Source of the DNA: Actinomycetota bacterium
GTDB taxonomy: Bacteria > Actinomycetota > Humimicrobiia > Humimicrobiales > Humimicrobiaceae
Length of the DNA: 26,031 nucleotides
Assembly (NCBI GenBank): GCA_004376325.1
Contig: SOKC01000008.1
Span: forward strand, 1 to 26,031
Reading direction: 5' to 3'
The notes under the pieces are model-generated. The model made no database searches. It worked only from the letters and a program-made list of their open reading frames with translations, and was not told where the DNA came from. Made by a program: the position numbers and the translations under genes. Position 1 is the first letter of the stretch, and the number at the start of each line of letters is the position of its first letter. Below are positions 1 through 7,477 of the stretch, piece after piece.

Positions 1-66
1 ACCTGAGATTCAAAAAGTCCAAGCTCAAATTTATTTTCTTTTAGTTTCTTATAATACATCCATTGC

Positions 67-291
67 TCACCAGTCGCGCCGTCTAATTTTTTCTAAATCT
101 TCGCTTGTTCATCCCATTACTTCTTTAAGGAAAGTTACACAGATTATAGGCTGAACAAATTGCCTTAGCTCTTTTGTTGTATTGTCTTTGATAGTTAGGT
201 CCTTGTCATCACTTACCAGATAATCAACCCTGGCATTGATGGCAGAAAGAGCTATTGGAAAATCCTTAGCAAGATGAGTTCTTGCTTGACG
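67..291 (-). pseudogene. Decayed PIN-domain protein, C-terminal part
   Basis: Read on the minus strand from 291 the frame gives RTHLAKDFPIALSAINARVD, then YLVSDDKD, then FLKEVMG. This is the usual C-terminal half of a PIN-domain (VapC-like) ribonuclease: a hydrophobic strand, an acidic S-D-D-K-D turn and a final 'xxFLKEVMG' strand. A TAG at 292-294 blocks the frame upstream. A TGA at 109-111 interrupts it after VMG, but the same frame then continues sensibly (TSEDLEKIRRRDW) to another TGA at 67-69. The TGA may therefore replace a Trp codon (TGG). The N-terminal half with the first catalytic acidic residues is not visible. A separate minus-strand frame starting at an ATG at 57-59 runs off the left edge and may belong to another gene. 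The PIN call rests on pattern only, with no partner antitoxin visible. Confidence 0.45.
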
Positions 292-331
292 CTACCCTAT
301 ATATTCAATTATCCCATATTCTTAACTCTTC

Positions 332-340
332 TGTTATAAT
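332..340 (+). promoter_or_regulatory. Candidate extended -10 promoter for the acpS operon
   Basis: TGTTATAAT matches an extended -10 element (TGnTATAAT), about 100 bases upstream of the acpS start. No good -35 is present, which is tolerated with an extended -10. It lies at the upstream edge of the co-directional acpS-nnr-CBS-alr run. The site is short and the region AT-rich, so chance matches are possible. Confidence 0.3.
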
Positions 341-438
341 ATTTGCATTATTGTTGATATTGAATTCTATATTTAATTTTTTAACAGTTAAAATTATAAT
401 TAAATCTTGCAAAAAGCAGTACAGTGGAGTGAGGATTT

Positions 439-819
439 ATGGAAATATTTGGAATTGGCACTGATATAATAGAAGTAGAAAGAATCAAGTCTGCCATTAA
501 GAACAATTCAGGATTCTTGAACAGAGTTTACACTGAAAATGAAATAGATTACTGCAGGAAAAAAAATAGGGGCAAGTATTCAAGTTTTGCCGCCCGTTTT
601 GCTGCAAAAGAAGCAGTTGCCAAGTCATTAGCAGAGGGGGTCAGCAAGAATATCTCTCTAAACGAAATTGAACTGGCAAATATGGATACCGGAGCTCCTT
701 TTATAAAATTATACGGAAAGACTTATAATTTCAGCAAAAAACTTAGAATTAGAGAGATAAAAATATCAGTTTCCGCAACAGAAAATTTTGCAGTAGCCTA
801 TGCGGTAGCAATTATATAA
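439..819 (+). CDS. acpS: Holo-[acyl-carrier-protein] synthase
   Basis: Transfers 4'-phosphopantetheine from CoA to the serine of apo-ACP, activating the carrier for fatty-acid synthesis in the cytoplasm. At 126 residues it is the normal AcpS length. The N-terminal GIGTDIIEVERI motif (residues 5-16, Mg-binding Asp9) and FAARFAAKEAVAKS (residues 50-63, Glu58) are the two family signatures. The C-terminal SVSATENFAVAYAV strand closes the fold. The ATG is preceded by GGAGTGAGG with good spacing, which fixes the start. It leads a co-directional set with nnr, which follows after 108 bases; acpS-nnr-alr neighbourhoods are common in bacteria. Confidence 0.96.
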   Translation: MEIFGIGTDIIEVERIKSAIKNNSGFLNRVYTENEIDYCRKKNRGKYSSFAARFAAKEAVAKSLAEGVSKNISLNEIELANMDTGAPFIKLYGKTYNFSKKLRIREIKISVSATENFAVAYAVAII

Positions 820-927
820 TTTAAAATTACCAAAAAGTTAATTTTTTTATTAAAATTATAAACCACAGTACTTTTTGTTATATTAAATAAATTAATATAG
901 GGCAAATTAAGTGCGGCCTGGAGAGAA

Positions 928-2532
928 ATGAAATTAAAAAGAATTCTAAAAGGGAGCAGAATAGCAGAGATTGATAGTAAGGCTATAAGCGGTGGAATTG
1001 ATTCAAAATTGCTTATGAAGAATGCCGGCAGTGGAATATCCAAAGAAATCATAAGTGATTTTGAGAATAAAAAACTCAAGAGAGCTGTCCGTGGTCTGGT
1101 TGTCTGTGGAAGCGGGAATAATGGTGGCGACGGTTTTGTAGCAGCTCAAGACTTACTGGACTATGGAATGAGAGTGATTGTGTTTCATATATCTCCAGTG
1201 AAAGAATTTAGCCCTGACAGCTTATTTTATTTTAAAAAGCTTAAAGCAGGTAGAAATAATGATGTATATTATTTAAATCTGGAAGATAAAAAAATAAGTT
1301 CTTTATTTAAAAAAGAATTAAAAAAAGCTGATTTTGTTTTAGATGCCATATTTGGAACAGGCCTGCACGGAAAGGATGTTTACGGACCTGCAAATGAAAT
1401 AATTGAAAGTATAAATTCCGCTAAAGAGAAGAACAGAAACCTGGAAATTTATTCTGTTGATATTCCCTCGGGTGTGGATTCTGATAATGGAAGAGTTTTA
1501 GGAACAGCGGTGCGGGCAGACAAAACCATAACCTTTGGCTGCAAGAAGATAGGGCTGGTTAATTATCCCGGAGCAGATTTTACAGGAGAGATTAAGGTTA
1601 TTGATATAGGTATTCCAGAAAAGTATTATTCTAAATATGAGCAGATTTTTGAACCTGATTTCCAGTGGGTAGCTGAAAATATTCCCCTAAAAGAATCATG
1701 GACCCATAAATATAAAGTTGGAAACCTGCTGGTAATAGCAGGTTCTGCGGGGTTTACCGGGGCAGCTTCAATGACCTGTATGGGAGCCTTAAGATGCGGG
1801 GCAGGGGTGGTGACTCTTGTTTGCCCCCGGGAGTTGAATAGTACCTTTGAGGAAAAATTAACAGAAGTAATTACATATCCGGTTAAACAAACAGAAGATA
1901 TTTCTTTACACATAGATAGTCTAAATGAAATATTAGGTTTAAGCGATAGATTTAATGCACTGGCAATAGGTCCTGGACTCTCAAGGAATCCAAGTACAAT
2001 ATGCCTGGTAAGGGAACTATTAAAAAATATAAAAAAACCGTTAGTGCTGGATGCTGATGGCCTCTATGCACTTTACGGACCGAGAGATGTTGAGAGTGTA
2101 AAAAAACTTGACCTGACAAATGTTATAATAACCCCTCATGCCGGAGAATTGTCATTAATAATGGGTTTAGGCAAGGTCCCTTTAGAAGACAGGATTAAAA
2201 TAAATCTGGAAGTTGCTGCAAAATATAGATTAATATCTGTACTTAAAGGAGCTAAGACTGTAATTTCAGATTATAAGGGTACGACCTTTATTAATCCTAC
2301 TGGAAACTGGGGGATGGCATCAGCAGGTACGGGTGATATACTGACAGGTATTATTGGCTCACTTCTTTGCCAGGGAGCGGGGTTGGTGGAAAGTGCCGTA
2401 TGCGGCGTCTTTATCCACGGACTGGCGGCGGATATTATGGTAAAAGAAACCAGCAGAACTTCTCTTACTGCAACAGATCTCCTGGAGGGTATTAAGAGAG
2501 TTTTTTTAGAGGTAGAAAAAATTAAATATTAA
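928..2532 (+). CDS. nnr: Bifunctional NAD(P)H-hydrate epimerase / ADP-dependent dehydratase
   Basis: Repairs hydrated NAD(P)H (NADHX/NADPHX). The N-terminal YjeF_N domain (about residues 1-220) epimerises the R form, and the C-terminal ribokinase-like domain (about 235-530) dehydrates the S form using ADP. GSGNNGGDGF at residues 61-70 is the epimerase nucleotide-binding signature. VDIPSGVDSDNG and FGCKKIGL follow as in the family. In the kinase-like domain, HKYKVGNLLVIAGS, ALAIGPGLSR, LDADGL and the catalytic AGTGDILTG (GTGD 467-470) are all present. The length of 534 fits the fused form. GGAGAG lies just before the ATG. It is probably transcribed with acpS, the CBS gene and alr. Confidence 0.96.
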   Translation: MKLKRILKGSRIAEIDSKAISGGIDSKLLMKNAGSGISKEIISDFENKKLKRAVRGLVVCGSGNNGGDGFVAAQDLLDYGMRVIVFHISPVKEFSPDSLFYFKKLKAGRNNDVYYLNLEDKKISSLFKKELKKADFVLDAIFGTGLHGKDVYGPANEIIESINSAKEKNRNLEIYSVDIPSGVDSDNGRVLGTAVRADKTITFGCKKIGLVNYPGADFTGEIKVIDIGIPEKYYSKYEQIFEPDFQWVAENIPLKESWTHKYKVGNLLVIAGSAGFTGAASMTCMGALRCGAGVVTLVCPRELNSTFEEKLTEVITYPVKQTEDISLHIDSLNEILGLSDRFNALAIGPGLSRNPSTICLVRELLKNIKKPLVLDADGLYALYGPRDVESVKKLDLTNVIITPHAGELSLIMGLGKVPLEDRIKINLEVAAKYRLISVLKGAKTVISDYKGTTFINPTGNWGMASAGTGDILTGIIGSLLCQGAGLVESAVCGVFIHGLAADIMVKETSRTSLTATDLLEGIKRVFLEVEKIKY

Positions 2533-2574
2533 AGGTTATTAAAATTAATAATATTAATATGATAGGAACTTAGA

Positions 2575-3030
2575 ATGTTAGAGCTTTTAGCGAGAGATGT
2601 TATGGTAAAAAAAGTTATTACCATAAACAAGAACGCATCAGTGGCAGAACTTTCGGAATTGCTTGTAAAAAATAAGATAAGCGGAGTACCTGTTGTTGAT
2701 GACAGCGGTAAGCTGGTGGGGATTGCTACTGAAGGAGATTTAATTGTAAGGGACGCTGATCTTCATTTTCCAAGGTATTTCAAATTACTGGACAGTATTA
2801 TATATCTTGAAAGTTTAAACAAGTTTAAGAGAAATCTCAGAAAATATTTAGGAACAAAAGTAGAGGATGTAATGACCAGTAAGGTTAAAATAGTTAAAGA
2901 AGATACACCAGTTAATGTAGTTGCAAATATAATGATAAGGGACAATGTTAATAGAGTTCCGGTACTGGATAATGATGGTAATCTGGTAGGAATAATTACC
3001 AGGGCAGATATTGTAAAATCAATGATTTGA
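2575..3030 (+). CDS. Paired CBS-domain protein
   Basis: A stand-alone 151-residue protein made of two CBS motifs, the module that binds adenine nucleotides (AMP, ATP, SAM). The first half carries ARDVMVKKVITINKNASVAE with ISGVPVVDDSGKLVGIATEGDL. The second carries VEDVMTSKVKIVKEDTPVNV with NRVPVLDNDGNLVGIITRADIV. The linker (about residues 60-95) is helical and basic. No catalytic domain is attached, so it probably senses an energy or cofactor state and acts on a partner protein. It sits 42 bases after nnr and 27 before alr, apparently in one transcript. Its target cannot be read from the sequence. Confidence 0.9.
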   Translation: MLELLARDVMVKKVITINKNASVAELSELLVKNKISGVPVVDDSGKLVGIATEGDLIVRDADLHFPRYFKLLDSIIYLESLNKFKRNLRKYLGTKVEDVMTSKVKIVKEDTPVNVVANIMIRDNVNRVPVLDNDGNLVGIITRADIVKSMI

Positions 3031-3057
3031 AAACATAATTATTTTAATGCGAACTTT

Positions 3058-4236
3058 ATGCAGGAAGATAGTGTAATAAATAAAAGGTTTGCCTGGGCTG
3101 AAATTAATTTATCTCACCTTGACCATAACCTAAAAATAATTAAATCATATGCCGCCTCTAAAAATACCAGAATAATGGCAGTAGTTAAAGCTGATGCCTA
3201 CGGCCATGGGACGATAGAGATTTCGAAGCAGGCAATAAAAAGCGGAGCATATGCACTGGGAACGGCACTGGTTGAAGAAGGAACCGGGCTAAGAAAATCG
3301 GGAATTGATGCACCTATATACGTTTTAGGTGAAAGTCCTGCTGGAGCAATAGAAGAGGCTTTAGAGCATAATTTAATTCCATGTATAAATTCATATAAGT
3401 CAGCTCAATTTATATCGAAACAATGCAGTAAGATTGGAAAAGAAGCAGCTATAAATATAAATGTGGATACAGGGATGAACAGGATAGGAATAAATTTTAA
3501 TGATGCTGCCGACCAGATTTCAAAAATAGCAGCTCTTCCCAATTTAAGATTGGAGAGCATTTCTACACATTATTCCTGCGCCAGCAGCAGGGAAAGCTCT
3601 TATACTGAGCTGCAGTGGAGCAGGTTTAATGAAATTATAAGACAGGTAAAAAATAATGGAATAGCACCAAAATATTTTCACTGTGCCAACAGCGCAGCCT
3701 TTTTCAGGTATAGGAATATGCATCTGGATATGGTAAGAACCGGGATTTCTATATATGGCTTAAATCCTTATGCCGGGAATTATAATGATTGGCTTGGTCC
3801 TGAAGCGGGCAATGTTATATCTAATTTAAAACCTGTATTTAGCCTTAAAACAAAAATATCCTTTATAAAGAATGTCTCCAGAGGTGAGGCTATTTCCTAT
3901 TGCGGCACTTTTAAAACCGAAAGGGATAGCGTAATTGCCACTGTACCTGTAGGTTATGCGGATGGTTACTGTCGATTGCTGTCCAACAAGGCCATAGTTT
4001 TAATTAATGGAATGGCTGCGCCAGTAGTAGGCAATATTACTATGGACCAGTTTATGATAGATATTACTGATGTGGCAAGGGATAATAATATTAGTGTTGG
4101 CGATGAGGTTATCTTGATAGGTGATTCTAAAGGACAGAGAATAACTGTAGAGGATATTGCGCAACTAATGGGGACTATAAATTATGAAGTAGTGTGTATG
4201 TTTAAAAACAGGATTCCAAGGATTTATATAAAATAA
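3058..4236 (+). CDS. alr: Alanine racemase
   Basis: PLP-dependent interconversion of L- and D-alanine, supplying D-Ala for peptidoglycan. The PLP lysine is Lys44 in AVVKADAYGHG. The second catalytic base is the tyrosine in ISYCGTF (Tyr281), and MVRTGISIYGLNP and GNITMDQFMIDIT are further family motifs. The length of 392 is normal for the TIM-barrel plus beta-domain enzyme. No strong Shine-Dalgarno precedes the chosen ATG, but the start agrees with the usual N-terminus (RFAWAEINLSHLDHNL). It is 27 bases downstream of the CBS gene and probably the last housekeeping gene of the operon. Confidence 0.96.
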   Translation: MQEDSVINKRFAWAEINLSHLDHNLKIIKSYAASKNTRIMAVVKADAYGHGTIEISKQAIKSGAYALGTALVEEGTGLRKSGIDAPIYVLGESPAGAIEEALEHNLIPCINSYKSAQFISKQCSKIGKEAAININVDTGMNRIGINFNDAADQISKIAALPNLRLESISTHYSCASSRESSYTELQWSRFNEIIRQVKNNGIAPKYFHCANSAAFFRYRNMHLDMVRTGISIYGLNPYAGNYNDWLGPEAGNVISNLKPVFSLKTKISFIKNVSRGEAISYCGTFKTERDSVIATVPVGYADGYCRLLSNKAIVLINGMAAPVVGNITMDQFMIDITDVARDNNISVGDEVILIGDSKGQRITVEDIAQLMGTINYEVVCMFKNRIPRIYIK

Positions 4237-4315
4237 AAAAATTGAAGACGCTTTTTATTAATGTTAGAATAAGAAAAATTTTTACCAATATTATTCAGTA
4301 ATTCAGGGAGGAATA

Positions 4316-4690
4316 ATGAAAAGATTATTGTCGCTGGCTTTGCTATTATCATTTGCAGCAGTAACGCTGGTGGGTGTTAGCTGTGCTACTGAAGATGCAG
4401 CAGAAGATATTATTGGAGGAATGGCTGCTGCTGGATTTGCAGGTATATGGATATGTATAGCAGTTATTGGTGGATTAATTGGTCTTTTTTTCTTTGTAAT
4501 ATGGATAATTGCTTTAGTGGATTGTGCTAAGAGAAAACCAGACGAGTTTCCGGCTGGCACTGGCGGAGAAAACGCCAAAACTATCTGGCTTGTAATATTA
4601 ATTGCAACTTTTTTTGTTACCCCATTGTATGGTGTAGCAGCAATTGTTTATTACTTTATGGTAATGAAAAAGATGCCTCGAGAGAAATAA
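4316..4690 (+). CDS. Small membrane protein with PLDc_N-like domain
   Basis: 124 residues with a perfect GGGAGGA ribosome site before the ATG. Residues 1-22 form a signal-like hydrophobic segment ending in VGVSC; the lipobox is poor because Gly occupies the -3 position. Two further hydrophobic segments follow (about 40-68 and 88-115). The layout of a helix ending IIALVDCAKRKPDEFP, then AKTIWLVILIATFFVTPLYG and a tail helix, resembles the PLDc_N membrane module found alone in many bacterial proteins. No catalytic residues are expected, and its function is unknown. It is 79 bases after alr and may be the tail of that operon. Confidence 0.7.
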   Translation: MKRLLSLALLLSFAAVTLVGVSCATEDAAEDIIGGMAAAGFAGIWICIAVIGGLIGLFFFVIWIIALVDCAKRKPDEFPAGTGGENAKTIWLVILIATFFVTPLYGVAAIVYYFMVMKKMPREK

Positions 4691-4773
4691 TTAAAAAACT
4701 ATAAAACTATATAAAATAATTTTTTATATTAATTTAAGTCCTTGCCCGGGTAAGTTTTAACCAGATAAGGAAG

Positions 4774-4974
4774 TTACTCTTCTGATTTTCTCCTGGAGGT
4801 GAATTCATTTATTAAGTTTGAAATGGAGGGTGGAATAATTTCTTTCTGCTTTAACATATTCATTATGTTTTTTATACCCACCCTCTTTATAATATAACCG
4901 GCAATTGCTCCTAGTATTGCTCCTCCTATGATGAAACTAATATCTTTTTTATCAATTTTTTTATCTTCGGCCAT
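4774..4974 (-). CDS. Small single-pass membrane protein
   Basis: A 66-residue protein with a strong GAGGAAGGG ribosome site upstream of its ATG, which is the main reason to accept it. A charged, lysine-rich N-terminus (residues 1-11) is followed by one glycine-rich hydrophobic segment (FIIGGAILGAIAGYII, about 14-29) of glycine-zipper type, then an amphipathic helix and a basic C-terminus. It resembles the small YtxH-like membrane proteins, but I cannot assign it to a family firmly. It converges with the PLDc_N-like gene and ends 83 bases from it; a short palindrome (CTTGCCCGGGTAAG, 4741-4754) lies between them. Confidence 0.6.
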   Translation of the reverse strand: MAEDKKIDKKDISFIIGGAILGAIAGYIIKRVGIKNIMNMLKQKEIIPPSISNLINEFTSRRKSEE

Positions 4975-5343
4975 TTTAAACCCTTCCTCTTGAAAATATA
5001 TAAATTAAATATAATTATAATGTTTCCAAATTATTATAACCTAATATATGCTATTATTCCAAAAATTTACTTCAACAGCATTTGATATAGTTATTTTTAA
5101 GTGCAAATAGATATTTTTTGTTGTAGAATGTAAAAAATTTTAAATGGACTGTCAGGGAGAACTGATTAAAAACAATTGATATAAGATATGGGACTATATT
5201 TGAATTAATTCCTGTTGGTGAGTGGCTAAAACCCCTAAAAAATTTACAGCAGTTAAGAAAAAAAAATAAGAATTCCGATTATTAAAAATATAATGGGATT
5301 ATAAATTCATTAATGATTAATAAATATAGCATTTAGGTTAAAT
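4975..5343. other. AT-rich intergenic region with no recognised gene
   Basis: 369 bases separate two divergent genes. Near 4982-4990 lies the ribosome site of the minus-strand gene. The rest is AT-rich with no convincing reading frame. A GGTGAGTGGCTAAAACCCCT segment (5217-5236) followed by AAAAAATTTA faintly recalls a preQ1 aptamer tail but lacks the conserved 5' GGUUC part. Promoters for both flanking genes must lie here, but none stands out. Confidence 0.5.
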
Positions 5344-6057
5344 ATGTTATTTAAAAATGAATTATTATGGGCATCACTGATAATTTTTAACTTTGGTGTG
5401 GTGTTGTTTGCATATAGATTTTTTGGAAAGTTGGGTCTTTATGCCTGGATAGGAATTGCGGTTATACTGGCAAATATACAGGTGTTAAAAACAGTTGAGT
5501 TATTTGCTCTGGTAGCGACTCTGGGCAATATTATCTATGGCACCACTTTTTTGGTTACAGATATACTGAGTGAGGTTTACGGTAAAGCTGAAGCAAAGAA
5601 AGCAGTCTTTATGGGATTTTTTTTCATGATTGGCGCGACAGCTGTTATGTGGATATGTTTGCAGTTTATTCCCCATATATCGGATTTTGCCCAGAGCTCT
5701 CTGGAAACAATATTTGCAATTATGCCCCGAATAGCATTAGGAAGTCTGACTGCATATCTGGTAAGCCAGTTACATGATGTATGGGCATTTGCATTCTGGA
5801 AAAGGATATTTAGTAAACCACATCAGTTATGGATAAGAAACAATCTATCTACTATGGTCAGCCAGTTGATTGACAGTATAATATTTTGCACTGTTGCCTT
5901 ATTGGGTCTTTATGAAATGAATGTGTGGTTTCAGATTTTGCTTACAACTTACATATTGAAATTGATAGTAGCAGCTCTTGATACCCCTTTTGTTTATATA
6001 GCGAGAAAAATATATTTTAAATATTTTATAGATAAAGATAAAACTGCTGTAATTTAG
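5344..6057 (+). CDS. VUT / YhhQ-family membrane transporter (putative queuosine-precursor importer)
   Basis: A 237-residue polytopic membrane protein with about six hydrophobic segments. The conserved family stretch LGNIIYGTTFLVTDILSEVYGKAEAKKAVFMGFF lies around residues 60-95. LVSQLHDVWAFAFWKR with RNNLSTMVSQLIDSIIF around 138-182 also matches the VUT (DUF165) family. Characterised members (YhhQ) import the queuosine precursors preQ0/preQ1 for tRNA modification. The ribosome site is weak (TAGG, spaced from the ATG). Its stop codon overlaps the stop of the convergent DUF1287-like gene by three bases (6054-6057). No queuosine-synthesis gene is in the window, so the substrate is inferred from family membership only. 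Confidence 0.85.
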   Translation: MLFKNELLWASLIIFNFGVVLFAYRFFGKLGLYAWIGIAVILANIQVLKTVELFALVATLGNIIYGTTFLVTDILSEVYGKAEAKKAVFMGFFFMIGATAVMWICLQFIPHISDFAQSSLETIFAIMPRIALGSLTAYLVSQLHDVWAFAFWKRIFSKPHQLWIRNNLSTMVSQLIDSIIFCTVALLGLYEMNVWFQILLTTYILKLIVAALDTPFVYIARKIYFKYFIDKDKTAVI

Positions 6058-6926
6058 TCAACTTCCGGAGGCGGGTAGCGGAAGTGTCCCACTATTTTAT
6101 ATTCCAGTAGCTTATCAACCTCACGGACCTTTCCTAATTCCTTGGAGATCATTATTACCAGCGGAATTCCGTCGTTGTTTTTATTAGGGGAAATAAATCC
6201 TCCTAAATCCTTGTAGGGATTGTTTTCATCAAACTGGAAATAAACTATATCTCCCGCCTGCCATAAAAAATTATTATTTTCATTCTCTTTATCGTATTCA
6301 AGAGGCAGTGTTGTCAATGCATTGCGCTTGAAGAATTGTTCCTGAAAAAAAACATCCCTGAAATCAATATATTTTATTGCTGTCTTTCTGCCTTTTATAT
6401 CCATGGGATAGTCTTCTTTATGTTCGTTCATATCTTCATATATCAGATCCATAAGGTCATAACCACAATCTCTTAGCGTCACAGAGATCACATCGGTAGA
6501 AATCCATACATTACTGCTGGGGTAACCGGTATCGGGGAAAACATCGTATCCATATTTTATATCTTCATCCAGAAGTTCCAGTGCTTTAAGAACGATATCT
6601 CTCTGGATATCGGATAAATTATGGCTTTCTATATCATTGGATTGATTTTCATCCGATTCTATTGCAGAATCTTCTTCAGTCATATAAGCATCACTATCTT
6701 CCATAAATCTGGATTCCGGCTCTCCATAAGTTATATCAAGGGTTAGTTCAGAAATGGGAAAATCTATTTTGGAAGAAAATAATTTTTCGGGCAGCTTAAA
6801 TATCTTCTCCTGATAACAGGCTCTTAGAGTCAGCAGTTGCAGTAAAGCTATAATGGCTACAATGTAAATAAAATACTTGTAGTTGATGTTCTTTCTAAAT
6901 TGTTTTTTTCTGACTCTCTCTTCCAT
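6054..6926 (-). CDS. Membrane-anchored DUF1287-like protein lacking the catalytic triad
   Basis: About 290 residues from the ATG at 6926; a TTG start at 6953 is possible, and neither has a good ribosome site. A basic N-terminus precedes one membrane helix (YFIYIVAIIALLQLLTL), then an acidic low-complexity linker. The C-terminal half follows the DUF1287 (NlpC/P60-like) pattern: IKYGYD...GYPSSN, STDVISVTLRDCGYDLMDLIYEDM, FRDVFF, AGDIVYFQF, GIPLVIMI and IVGHFRYP. Canonical members read G-V-C-T-D at the nucleophile, H-x-G-I-V, and I-H-N. Here the Cys is Ser (codon 6498-6500), the first His aligns with Leu (near 6204-6206) and the second with Met (6150-6152). It is therefore probably a non-catalytic cell-wall binding or scaffold protein. 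Confidence 0.7.
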   Translation of the reverse strand: MEERVRKKQFRKNINYKYFIYIVAIIALLQLLTLRACYQEKIFKLPEKLFSSKIDFPISELTLDITYGEPESRFMEDSDAYMTEEDSAIESDENQSNDIESHNLSDIQRDIVLKALELLDEDIKYGYDVFPDTGYPSSNVWISTDVISVTLRDCGYDLMDLIYEDMNEHKEDYPMDIKGRKTAIKYIDFRDVFFQEQFFKRNALTTLPLEYDKENENNNFLWQAGDIVYFQFDENNPYKDLGGFISPNKNNDGIPLVIMISKELGKVREVDKLLEYKIVGHFRYPPPEVD

Positions 6927-6964
6927 CTGTAGATATATTATATTAAAAGTCAAATAAAATTAAG

Positions 6965-7117
6965 AGGAGCCAGCATTATTTTTAAAGTGGAAAGTATGCC
7001 TGAATTATTGTAATATGTTTAAAATTAAAAATTCCTGGTTTAAAAAGTCAAATCATAATATCAATTAAAGGAAAAGGTTCAATATATCAATATTAAATTA
7101 AAAGAAAAGGAGCCAGC
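6965..7117. repeat. Short direct repeat near the cysK stub
   Basis: AGGAGCCAGC occurs at 6965-6974 and 7108-7117 on the same strand. The second copy lies exactly where recognisable cysteine-synthase sequence begins (Glu-Pro-Ala-Asp). It may mark a microhomology junction of the rearrangement that left the stub, but 10 bases can recur by chance. Confidence 0.3.
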
Positions 7118-7427
7118 CGATTCCCCGGTTCTTTCGGGAGGTAGTCCAGGATCTCACAAAATACAGGGGATTGGCGCAGGCTTTGTTCCGGAGGTATTAA
7201 ATACCAGTATAATCGATGAGATTATTCAGGTTTCCAATGAAGATGCAGGTAATATGACCCGTAAGATTATAAGAGAAGAAGGGATTCTGGCGGGTATATC
7301 AAGCGGAGCTGCAATGTGGGCTGCAATAGAGGTTGCAAAGCGCAGGGAATCAGCCAGTAAAGTTATTGTTGTTATTTTACCGGATACAGGTGAAAGATAT
7401 CTTTCTACCTGGTTGTTTCAGGAATAA
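7059..7427 (+). pseudogene. Cysteine synthase, C-terminal remnant
   Basis: The open frame from 7059 to a TAA at 7425-7427 has no usable start codon. From 7110 onward it reads as the C-terminal third of O-acetylserine sulfhydrylase: EPADSPVLSGGSPGSHKIQG, then IGAGFVPEVLNTSIIDEIIQ, REEGILAGISSGAAMWAA and ILPDTGERYLSTWLFQE. The substrate/PLP-phosphate end of the family is well preserved, but the N-terminal ~200 residues, with the PLP lysine, are missing. The preceding codons (about YQLKEKVQYINIKLKEK) do not align well, so the break lies close to 7108. It cannot be a functional synthase. The clean frame suggests recent loss. Confidence 0.9.
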
Positions 7428-7477
7428 CAAATTTTTCAAATGTTCTGGATCCTGGTAGCGGTAATGGGAACTTATAT

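Noticed and set aside
282..464. 60-codon plus-strand frame overlapping the acpS start
   Set aside because: It has no ribosome site and no recognisable family, overlaps acpS in another frame and crosses the PIN remnant; its hydrophobic look comes from AT-rich sequence.
4741..4754. CTTGCCCGGGTAAG as a terminator between convergent genes
   Set aside because: A palindrome without loop or following T-run; not a credible intrinsic terminator.
5210..5262. Possible preQ1 riboswitch upstream of the VUT/YhhQ transporter
   Set aside because: ACCCCTAAAAAATTTA recalls the 3' part of a preQ1-I aptamer, but the conserved 5' GGUUC element and a consistent P1 stem are missing, and it lies about 100 bases from the start codon rather than next to the ribosome site.
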